NCBI GenBank assembly: GCA_902801255.1
Contig: CADCHO010000001.1
Location: 1-64,000 of the forward strand
DNA length: 64,000 bases
From: an uncultured Eubacteriales bacterium
Lineage (GTDB): Bacteria; Bacillota; Clostridia; Peptostreptococcales; Anaerovoracaceae
Direction: 5' to 3'
Of this stretch, positions 17,405 through 24,216 are shown in pieces. A model generated the notes under the pieces. The model worked only from the letters and a program-made list of their open reading frames with translations. It was not told where the DNA came from and searched no databases. Position numbers and translations under genes: made by a program. Numbering within the stretch: the first letter of the stretch is position 1; each line of letters begins with the position of its first letter.

Positions 17405-17429
17405 ATTATACTTCACTTTTGTGAAGTAT
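17405..17429 (-). promoter_or_regulatory. Palindromic operator over the serC promoter
   Basis: ATACTTCAC-TTTT-GTGAAGTAT (17408-17429) is a perfect 9-bp inverted repeat. On the minus strand the TATAAT at 17405-17410 overlaps its edge and the palindrome occupies the spacer. The repeat has no U-tract, which argues for an operator rather than a pckA terminator. The binding protein is unknown. Confidence 0.55.
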
Positions 17430-17459
17430 TACAGACGTAATAATGTATCCTCTCTGAAA

Positions 17460-19073
17460 TTAGAGAGCCGGGCCTGCTGCAACGAGTGCCTTGCCTGCAT
17501 CGTTTGATGTGTACTTATCGAAGTTCTTGATGAATCTGCCTGCGAGGTCCTTCGCCTTCTCTTCCCATACGGCAGGATCTTCATATGTATCTCTAGGATC
17601 GAGGATTCCAGGGTCTACGCCAGGGAGTTCTGTCGGTACTTCGAAGTCGAAGTAAGGAATCTTCTTAGTAGGTGCCTTGAGTACATCTCCGTTGAGAATG
17701 GCGTCAATGATACCTCTTGTATCCTTGATGGAGATACGCTTGCCTGTTCCGTTCCAGCCTGTGTTCACGAGATAAGCCTTAGCTCCGCTCTTCTCCATTC
17801 TCTTTACGAGTTCCTCTGCGTACTTTGTAGGGTGCAGCTCGAGGAATGCCTGTCCGAAGCAAGCGGAGAATGTAGGTGTAGGCTCAGTGATTCCTCTCTC
17901 TGTTCCGGCCAGCTTAGCTGTGAATCCGCTGAGGAAGTAGTACTGTGTCTGCTCCGGTGTCAGGATCGATACAGGAGGCAGTACTCCGAATGCGTCTGCC
18001 GAAAGGAAGATTACGTTATCTGCCTGAGGACCTGCAGACTTGCCGTTGACCTTCTTAGCAATATTCTGGATGTGTTCGATAGGATACGATACACGAGTGT
18101 TCTCTGTAACGCTCTTGTCGGCAAAGTCGATCTTGCCGTCAGCATCAACAGTTACGTTCTCGAGAAGAGCATCTCTCTTGATAGCATTATAGATATCCGG
18201 CTCCGAATCCTTATCAAGGTTGATTACCTTAGCATAGCAGCCGCCCTCGAAGTTGAATACGCCTTCATCATCCCAGCCGTGCTCATCGTCTCCGATGAGG
18301 AGTCTCTTAGGATCTGTTGAGAGTGTAGTCTTGCCTGTTCCGGAAAGTCCGAAGAAGATTGCTGTGTTCTTACCCTCCATATCCGTATTTGCGGAGCAGT
18401 GCATGGAAGCGATGCCCTTCAGAGGGAGATAGTAGTTCATCATCGAGAACATACCCTTCTTCATCTCGCCGCCGTACCATGTGTTGATGATGACCTGCTC
18501 ACGGCTTGTGATATTGAATGCTGCGCAGGTCTCACTGTTAAGACCGAGCTCCTTGTAATTCTCGATCTTAGCCTTGGAAGCATTGTAGATAACAAAGTCA
18601 GGCTCAAAGTTTTCAAGCTCCTCATCTGTAGGGATGATGAACATGTTCTTTACGAAGTGTGCCTGCCATGCAACCTCCATGATGAAACGGATAGCCATGC
18701 GTGTATCAGGGTTTGTGCCGCAGAATCCGTCTACTACAAACAGTCTCTTGTTGCAGAGCTCGTTGATAGCAATATTCTTGACCTCTGCCCATACTTCCTC
18801 CGACATCGGGTGGTTGTCGTTCTTATAACCTTCAGTTGTCCACCAAACTGTGTCCTTGGAATTCTCATCCATGACGATGTATTTATCCTTAGGCGAACGT
18901 CCAGTATAGATACCGGTCATTACATTTACTGCATCGAGTTCAGTGAGCTGACCCTTATCAAAACCTTCGAGTTCAGGCTTCATTTCCTCTTCGAAAAGCA
19001 TTTCGAATGATGGGTTGTAAACCAGCTCGGTAGTACCGGTGATTCCATACTTTGTCAGATCAACTTTTGCCAT
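17460..19073 (-). CDS. pckA: ATP-dependent phosphoenolpyruvate carboxykinase
   Basis: 537 residues, full length. It has '[10 protein letters not shown]', the kinase-1a P-loop '[11 protein letters not shown]', the metal-binding 'LIGDDEHGW' and the adenine-binding '[11 protein letters not shown]', all diagnostic of the ATP (not GTP) family. It interconverts oxaloacetate + ATP and PEP + CO2 + ADP. In anaerobes it can run either way: gluconeogenesis or CO2 fixation toward C4 acids. Malic enzyme and a tartrate dehydratase/fumarase elsewhere in the window fit an active C4-acid network. A GGAGG site precedes ATG. It is flanked by serC and serA, which drain 3-phosphoglycerate. Confidence 0.97.
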   Translation of the reverse strand: MAKVDLTKYGITGTTELVYNPSFEMLFEEEMKPELEGFDKGQLTELDAVNVMTGIYTGRSPKDKYIVMDENSKDTVWWTTEGYKNDNHPMSEEVWAEVKNIAINELCNKRLFVVDGFCGTNPDTRMAIRFIMEVAWQAHFVKNMFIIPTDEELENFEPDFVIYNASKAKIENYKELGLNSETCAAFNITSREQVIINTWYGGEMKKGMFSMMNYYLPLKGIASMHCSANTDMEGKNTAIFFGLSGTGKTTLSTDPKRLLIGDDEHGWDDEGVFNFEGGCYAKVINLDKDSEPDIYNAIKRDALLENVTVDADGKIDFADKSVTENTRVSYPIEHIQNIAKKVNGKSAGPQADNVIFLSADAFGVLPPVSILTPEQTQYYFLSGFTAKLAGTERGITEPTPTFSACFGQAFLELHPTKYAEELVKRMEKSGAKAYLVNTGWNGTGKRISIKDTRGIIDAILNGDVLKAPTKKIPYFDFEVPTELPGVDPGILDPRDTYEDPAVWEEKAKDLAGRFIKNFDKYTSNDAGKALVAAGPAL

Positions 19074-19140
19074 TTAGATACCTCCCTGTATATATTGTTA
19101 AAAAATCTACGTGTGAAATTTCCAATTTTTTCTCACTATA

Positions 19141-19169
19141 ATATTATGCATTTTATGTCAATGTTTCAA
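19141..19169 (-). promoter_or_regulatory. Candidate pckA promoter
   Basis: On the minus strand TTGAAA (19164-19169) and TAATAT (19141-19146) are 17 bp apart. An overlapping TTGACA/TATAGT pair with a 15-bp spacer is also present. Confidence 0.55.
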
Positions 19170-19203
19170 CTTGTATTTGTCATATAACACGTGTTCTCCG
19201 TTG

Positions 19204-19232
19204 TTGATGTAAACTTGCCGCGGTGTTATACT
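19204..19232 (+). promoter_or_regulatory. Candidate serA promoter
   Basis: TTGATG (19204-19209) and TATACT (19227-19232) are separated by exactly 17 bp. This predicts a leader of about 95 nt before serA; no riboswitch fold was recognised in it. Confidence 0.65.
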
Positions 19233-19333
19233 AAATGTGTATGGGCAGCCGCTCATAAAGCGTTAAAATGCCTGTAGAATAATTAAGTGCTTATATAAAA
19301 ATCTTTTATTTATTAATCAAAGCGGAGGACATA

Positions 19334-20470
19334 ATGGACAAGTATTTCATCGGTACTCTAAACAACATTTCCCAGAAAGGTCTTTGCAGACTCACTGACA
19401 AGTTTGAGCTTACAGACGACGTAGATAAGGCTAACGGTATCATCTTAAGATCCTTCAAGATGCATGACATGGAACTCTCTGACAACCTTCTCGCTGTCGG
19501 AAGAGCCGGAGCCGGCGTCAACAACATTCCTCTTGATAAGTGTGCTGAAAAAGGCATCGTGGTATTCAACACTCCTGGCGCTAACTCAAACGCTGTTAAG
19601 GAGCTCGCAGTTGCAGGCATGATCATGGGCGCACGTAATATTTATGAAGGTATCGCATGGGGACAGACCCTCGAAGGCGATGTAGCAACAAACGTTGAAA
19701 AAGGCAAGAAGCAGTTTGCAGGAACTGAGATCGCCGGCAAGACTCTCGGAGTCATCGGTCTCGGCGCTATCGGAGCCAAAATCGCCAACGCTGCTTATGC
19801 TCTCGGCATGAATGTAGTCGGCTATGAAGCATTCACACCGCATCCTTGTCTGACTGCTCCTGTAGAACTCAAGGACAGCACAGAAGAGATGGTTCCTGAG
19901 TGCGACTTCATCACTATCCACGTTCCTTCCCTGCCGACAACAAAGGGTATGGTAAACAAGGATCTCATTGCTAAGATGAAGGACGGCGTCATCTTCATGA
20001 ACTACGCAAGACCTGACCTCATCGTTGTTGACGATGTAGTTGAGGCCCTTGAGTCCGGCAAGATGAGAAAGTACATGACAGACCTCCTCGAGCCTGAATA
20101 TATCGGCAAGAAGGGAATCGTTGCTACACCTCACCTCGGAGCTTCCACAGCTGAGGCTGAAGAGAACTGCGCTATCATGGCTACAGACCAGCTTATGGAC
20201 TACCTCGAAAACGGTAACATCGTCAACTCCGTAAACTTCCCTAGAGTAACTCTTGAGAAGAGCGGCGACGAGAGACACTGCTTCCTCGTTAAGTCCGACA
20301 AGACAACTGACGAGATCAAGGCTAAGATGGAAGCGTTCTACGGAGACAAGCTCGCAGGATTTGCCGGAACAAAGAACAGAGCTAATGATTTCGGTTACTT
20401 CATTGCTGACGTTGCAGCAGGCACAGAGCCATTCAGCTGCGACTGCGTCATCAGGACAAGAGTTCTGTAA
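19334..20470 (+). CDS. serA: D-3-phosphoglycerate dehydrogenase
   Basis: 378 residues. The catalytic N-terminal part has 'VGRAGAGVNNIP', the NAD Rossmann motif is 'LGVIGLGAIGAKIAN' and 'TPHLGASTAEAEEN' carries the catalytic His. The tail of about 75 residues is not a classic ACT domain but a short domain ('HCFLVKSDK'). It oxidises 3-phosphoglycerate to 3-phosphohydroxypyruvate, the substrate of SerC encoded about 2 kb away. Without a clear ACT domain, serine inhibition cannot be assumed. GGAGG precedes ATG. Ends at a strong terminator. Confidence 0.93.
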   Translation: MDKYFIGTLNNISQKGLCRLTDKFELTDDVDKANGIILRSFKMHDMELSDNLLAVGRAGAGVNNIPLDKCAEKGIVVFNTPGANSNAVKELAVAGMIMGARNIYEGIAWGQTLEGDVATNVEKGKKQFAGTEIAGKTLGVIGLGAIGAKIANAAYALGMNVVGYEAFTPHPCLTAPVELKDSTEEMVPECDFITIHVPSLPTTKGMVNKDLIAKMKDGVIFMNYARPDLIVVDDVVEALESGKMRKYMTDLLEPEYIGKKGIVATPHLGASTAEAEENCAIMATDQLMDYLENGNIVNSVNFPRVTLEKSGDERHCFLVKSDKTTDEIKAKMEAFYGDKLAGFAGTKNRANDFGYFIADVAAGTEPFSCDCVIRTRVL

Positions 20471-20494
20471 ACGAACTGTCTAAGATTCAAAAGC

Positions 20495-20530
20495 AAAAAA
20501 GACTGATGCCGTGAGGCATCAGCCTTTTTT
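20495..20530 (+). terminator. Bidirectional terminator between serA and the GH2 gene
   Basis: Stem CTGATGCC/GGCATCAG (20503-20510 with 20515-20522) with loop GTGA is flanked by A6 on the left and CTTTTTT on the right, so it serves both converging genes. Confidence 0.9.
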
Positions 20531-20536
20531 CTTCTT

Positions 20537-22189
20537 CTAAAAAATCGAGTCCACTTTCTTTATTTCGCGGTCATATGTGAGCAGACCGTTGACCTCATCC
20601 TCAATATCGGAGAGCTGGGTATAGATCGCTGCGCTGAGTCCTTTTGCCTGCAGAGGTTCTATCTCCTCTTTATACAGGCGTGAAATATCTTTCTGCAGGG
20701 CTTGTCTGTCCGCGCACTTCCTGTAGCCGTACTCTCTCCTGCCTCCGTAGTAATACCCCGGAAGTTTGCAGGCGTATCCGCCGAACTCGCTGACCACCAA
20801 AGGTCTGCTGCCCGGTGTCAGATCTATTTTTTTGAAGTATACATGATAGCTGTCAACGTCACTCTTGTTCTGCCAGAACCATCCTGATGTACTGTCGACG
20901 AATCTGGAGCTGTCGAGTTCTTTAAGCCTGTCATAAGCTGCATCCGCATCGAACTGTCCCCAACCTTCATTGAAAATCGTCCAGTAGCATATCGACGGAT
21001 GATTATAGAGCGCCTTTACGGTCCCTTCCATGGATTCCATGAATATCCTTCTGCTTTCGGGATCATCATGTAAATCTTTATCGTCAAGTTTGTTTCTTCC
21101 GATCGCCGGCAGTGCTGAATCTCTTATAAATGAATAATCCGAGTTATTCACCATATCCTGGAACACTGCCATTCCCAGCCTGTCGCACTCATAGTAGAAG
21201 ATATCCGGCTCTATCTTGATATGTTTTCTGAGAGTATTGTAACCGAGCGACTTCATGGCAAGGATGTCTTCGGCGTATTTATCAGGCGATGATGGTGTGT
21301 AGAGACCGTCATGCCAGTAGCCCTGATCAAGCACTCCGTTGAAGAAATACGGTACGCCATTGAGACAAAGTCTGGTGCACCCTCCCTTGTCTTCTATTGT
21401 CAGGGTGCGCAGCGCGAAATACGATTTTATGCTGTCATCACCGCTTTTGATGCTGAACTCATAGAGGTTCGGATCATCAGGCGTCCAAAGCGCAGGCTCT
21501 TCTATCTCTATGCGGACTGATGCACATGGATCATTCCCTTCTGATGCATCGGTAAGCTCATATGTTTTTCCGCAAAGCTCCAGAGTCCCCTCCGTGATGC
21601 CATGCGCCTTGATCTCGGCCCAGTCAAGTCCGGTGTTTATCGTTAGTGACGAAACATGCTTTTCCGGCACAGGCTCGAGCCAGACACTCTGCCAGATACC
21701 GGATACAGGTGTATACCACATGCCTCCGTTCCTGGTTTTCTGTTTGCCCCACGGATACTTATGATCCAGAGTGTCGCGCACCTCTGCTATAACGCTGTGA
21801 ACAGTGTCTTTTTCTTCGTTGAGCAGATCAGTAATATCGAAGCTGAAAGGCAGATATCCGCCTTCATGAGAGCCGGCATATTTGCCGTCGATATACACCT
21901 TCGCAATCTGATCGACCGCTCCCATGTGAAGGATCAGTCTCATGCCCTCCCATTCTTCCGGGATCCTGAAACCGCGGCCATACAGCATTAGTTCATCTTT
22001 ACGGGTAAGCCTGTTGAGTCCGGACAGCATGCTTTCCGGACAGAAAGGTACATTTATGGTTTTAGGCTTTTCCGGAATACCCGCTTCAGTTGTTTTCTTG
22101 ATGCTGAATGTCCATTTTCCATCAAGACTCAGCCATTTTTCCCTTACCAGTTGAGGCCGTGGATAAGCATCTTTCCAATTAGTCATCAT
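20537..22189 (-). CDS. Glycoside hydrolase family 2 enzyme (beta-galactosidase or beta-glucuronidase type)
   Basis: 550 residues: sugar-binding jelly-roll about 15-175, immunoglobulin-like domain about 175-265 and TIM barrel about 265-550. The acid/base Glu is in 'IFNEGWG' and the nucleophile Glu in 'VVSEFGGY'. No signal peptide is visible, so the substrate is probably an imported beta-glycoside. The protein is much shorter than LacZ-type enzymes and lacks their C-terminal domains. The specificity (galactoside, glucuronide, mannoside) cannot be fixed from motifs. ATG-ATG start behind GGGGTG. Two identical palindromic operators stand just upstream, so it is probably inducible separately from ptb. 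Confidence 0.88.
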   Translation of the reverse strand: MMTNWKDAYPRPQLVREKWLSLDGKWTFSIKKTTEAGIPEKPKTINVPFCPESMLSGLNRLTRKDELMLYGRGFRIPEEWEGMRLILHMGAVDQIAKVYIDGKYAGSHEGGYLPFSFDITDLLNEEKDTVHSVIAEVRDTLDHKYPWGKQKTRNGGMWYTPVSGIWQSVWLEPVPEKHVSSLTINTGLDWAEIKAHGITEGTLELCGKTYELTDASEGNDPCASVRIEIEEPALWTPDDPNLYEFSIKSGDDSIKSYFALRTLTIEDKGGCTRLCLNGVPYFFNGVLDQGYWHDGLYTPSSPDKYAEDILAMKSLGYNTLRKHIKIEPDIFYYECDRLGMAVFQDMVNNSDYSFIRDSALPAIGRNKLDDKDLHDDPESRRIFMESMEGTVKALYNHPSICYWTIFNEGWGQFDADAAYDRLKELDSSRFVDSTSGWFWQNKSDVDSYHVYFKKIDLTPGSRPLVVSEFGGYACKLPGYYYGGRREYGYRKCADRQALQKDISRLYKEEIEPLQAKGLSAAIYTQLSDIEDEVNGLLTYDREIKKVDSIF

Positions 22190-22202
22190 ATCAACACCCC
22201 AT

Positions 22203-22253
22203 GTAAAGTTTTCTTTACGTTACTTGCCCTTTCTTATGTAAAGTTTTCTTTAC
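22203..22253 (-). promoter_or_regulatory. Two identical GTAAAG-TTTT-CTTTAC operators before the GH2 gene
   Basis: Perfect 16-bp palindromes at 22203-22218 and 22238-22253, centres 35 bp apart, lie in the 69-bp gap before the glycosidase. Repetition of the whole site implies dimeric repressor binding, perhaps with looping. The regulator is not adjacent. Confidence 0.75.
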
Positions 22254-22258
22254 CTTTT

Positions 22259-23161
22259 TTAAACGGAAGCTGCAGCTGCAAGTACGATCGAGTAGAACTT
22301 TTCTTCAGCACTTGAGCCTCTTGAGGTAAGAACGATAGGAGCCTTTGCACCAACGATGATGCCTGCCATCATTCCATTGCTGCTGACAGTCCAGGCCTTG
22401 CCTACCATATTTCCTGTTGCCATTGACGGCATGATCATTGCGTCGACCTCACCTGCAACAGGGCTGTCAAACTTCTTGAACTCTGCAATCTCTTTGCTGA
22501 GAGCTATATCATAAGAGATAGGTCCCTCTACTGTGCAGCCGGTGATCTTTCCGTTCTGATTCATCTCCTTGAGGGCTGCAGCATCTACCGACTCCTGAGC
22601 CTTCTTATTCAGAACCTCTGCTCCGCACATAACGCCAACCTTAGGATCTTCATAGCCGAGTGCATGAAGCACTTCAACTGCGTTGTTGATGATCTTCACC
22701 TTCTGTTCGAGATCCGGCTGAAGCAGCATTCCGCCGTCTGTAAGTACTACTACTTTATGATAATTCGGCACCTGGAAAAGTCCTACGTGTGACATGATCT
22801 TTCCTACCTGGAGACCGGTTTCCTTGTTTACTACCTGTCTCAGGAGGTCAGCAGTCTGCATGCGGCCCTTCATCAGGAAGTCACCCTTTCCCTCACGGAT
22901 AAGTGCTACTGCCTTCTTTGCAGCCTCTACATCGTCGTCTTCGTTATAGATCACAACATCGCCGAAGTCGAATCCGTGCTCAGCGCATATTGCCTTGATT
23001 TCTTCTTCCTTGCCTACAAAAACAGGCTCAACGATACCCTCTTTGAACGCTTCATATACAGCGTCGAGCGAATGCTCGTCATGAGCGCAGCAGAGAACGA
23101 TTCTCTTCTTTACAGGGTTTGCCTTTACCAGCTCAGCCATTTCTTTGAAATTCTTAAGCAT
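22259..23161 (-). CDS. ptb: Phosphate butyryltransferase (phosphotransbutyrylase)
   Basis: 300 residues, the length of Ptb rather than the longer Pta. It shows the PTA/PTB fold: 'RIVLCCAHDE', 'FLMKGRMQT', 'LTDGGMLLQPDLEQK' and the C-terminal 'APIVLTSRGSSAEEKFYSI'. It would exchange CoA and phosphate on butyryl-CoA or related acyl-CoA, giving acyl phosphate for ATP formation by butyrate kinase. No buk gene is adjacent, so the partner kinase lies elsewhere, or the enzyme acts on another short acyl-CoA. GGGAGG precedes ATG. An inverted repeat TCGGTA-N8-TACCGA lies in its leader. Confidence 0.88.
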   Translation of the reverse strand: MLKNFKEMAELVKANPVKKRIVLCCAHDEHSLDAVYEAFKEGIVEPVFVGKEEEIKAICAEHGFDFGDVVIYNEDDDVEAAKKAVALIREGKGDFLMKGRMQTADLLRQVVNKETGLQVGKIMSHVGLFQVPNYHKVVVLTDGGMLLQPDLEQKVKIINNAVEVLHALGYEDPKVGVMCGAEVLNKKAQESVDAAALKEMNQNGKITGCTVEGPISYDIALSKEIAEFKKFDSPVAGEVDAMIMPSMATGNMVGKAWTVSSNGMMAGIIVGAKAPIVLTSRGSSAEEKFYSIVLAAAASV

Positions 23162-23195
23162 ATCTATCCTCCCTCAAATAACTGCTTATATTTTT

Positions 23196-23251
23196 TCGGT
23201 ACTTGTAAATACCGATATTTATCAATATATATTGTAGCATAATTGTCTCAA
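23196..23251 (-). promoter_or_regulatory. ptb promoter and downstream inverted repeat
   Basis: On the minus strand TTGAGA (23246-23251) and TATATT (23224-23229) are 16 bp apart. Just downstream, TCGGTA-CTTGTAAA-TACCGA (23196-23215) forms a 6-bp inverted repeat, placed where a repressor or leader hairpin could act. Confidence 0.5.
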
Positions 23252-23270
23252 TACATAAATATGGTATGGA

Positions 23271-23299
23271 TTGAAAAACATCAACACGAATGATACAAT
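23271..23299 (+). promoter_or_regulatory. Candidate promoter of the nitroreductase gene
   Basis: TTGAAA (23271-23276) and TACAAT (23294-23299) are separated by 17 bp, divergent from ptb. Confidence 0.6.
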
Positions 23300-23353
23300 T
23301 CTGTTTGGATAATTTTTGACAGGTCATTCAGGAATTGCGGATGAGGTGGAAGA

Positions 23354-24163
23354 ATGGAATATTATGAGACTATAGTAAAAAAGAGAAACTCCTGCAGAGG
23401 TTTCTCATCCAGAAAAGTAGAAGACAGCGTTCTTAACGAACTTTTGACATATTATGAAGATGATGAGAGTGATCTCGTTGATGAAATCGAAACTGAGCTT
23501 AAGTTCTATATCGGAACAGTCTGGGACGAGCTCAAGAAGAGTGTCGGATACAATGGTTTCTGCATAAAGGCTCCTGCATACATGGTTATCTATTCTGACG
23601 TTGCAGAGCATTATCTGGAAAATGCCGGTTATATTGCTCAGGGTCTCACACTCAAAATGACTGAGCTCGGACTTGCTGCATGCTGGCAGACGATCAACGA
23701 TGCTGACGAGGCTAAAAAAGCTCTCGGTGAAGATACAGACAAAGTAGTTGCCTGCGTAGTCGCATTCGGATACAGGGATCCTGATAATGATGAAAAGAAG
23801 GCCCCTAAAAAGTCTCTTGATGAGATGACTGACGGCTTTAAATTCGGTCAGGATATAGATACTGATCTGTGGTACAGCGATCTCGAGGACGGACTCAGAG
23901 CCATCGCTCACGCGCAGTCGTTCCAGAATCTGCAGCCTTACAGGATCATTGTAGATAACGATCAGATATCTCTTGTCGGTCTGCCTGACGACATGACATC
24001 TGAAGCGGACAAGTCGCTTAACTACGGTATCGTAATGTTCAACTTTTATGCCGTCATGTGGGCCATCAGGCCGACTGCTCCAAGATGGAGCTTTGAGCCT
24101 GTTACAGACCGCGATCTCGGATTGCCTGCAGATGTGACATATATCGCAAAATGCGGACTCTAA
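23354..24163 (+). CDS. Nitroreductase-family flavoprotein, TM1586-like
   Basis: 269 residues. It begins with the family signature 'IVKKRNSCRGFSSRKV' (FMN phosphate contact) and has 'NAGYIAQGLTLKMTELGLAACWQ' in the dimer core and 'AHAQSFQNLQPYRI', where flavin-binding residues recur. This two-halved layout fits the TM1586-type branch rather than the usual 180-220-residue enzymes. The family reduces nitro, quinone or flavin substrates with NAD(P)H; the true substrate is unknown. Single-gene unit with its own promoter, divergent from ptb and closed by a terminator. Confidence 0.8.
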   Translation: MEYYETIVKKRNSCRGFSSRKVEDSVLNELLTYYEDDESDLVDEIETELKFYIGTVWDELKKSVGYNGFCIKAPAYMVIYSDVAEHYLENAGYIAQGLTLKMTELGLAACWQTINDADEAKKALGEDTDKVVACVVAFGYRDPDNDEKKAPKKSLDEMTDGFKFGQDIDTDLWYSDLEDGLRAIAHAQSFQNLQPYRIIVDNDQISLVGLPDDMTSEADKSLNYGIVMFNFYAVMWAIRPTAPRWSFEPVTDRDLGLPADVTYIAKCGL

Positions 24164-24176
24164 ACAACTGATAGTT

Positions 24177-24212
24177 AAAAACAGCTGCTCTTTCTGAGCA
24201 GCTGTTTTTTTC
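24177..24212 (+). terminator. Bidirectional terminator between nitroreductase and lacZ
   Basis: Stem AACAGCTGCTC/GAGCAGCTGTT with a 5-base loop TTTCT, A-tract on the left and T7 on the right. Confidence 0.9.
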
Positions 24213-24216
24213 TTCA

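Noticed and set aside
17408..17429. Rex redox-repressor site at the serC palindrome
   Set aside because: The Rex consensus has GTGAA outside and TTCAC after the spacer; here the half-sites are in the opposite order.
19233..19333. Riboswitch in the serA leader
   Set aside because: The leader is about 95 nt and has no recognised glycine, lysine, SAM or T-box core and no terminator-antiterminator pair.
19586..20278. 230-codon open frame antisense to serA
   Set aside because: serA is unambiguous on the other strand; the opposite frame is open because of codon bias.
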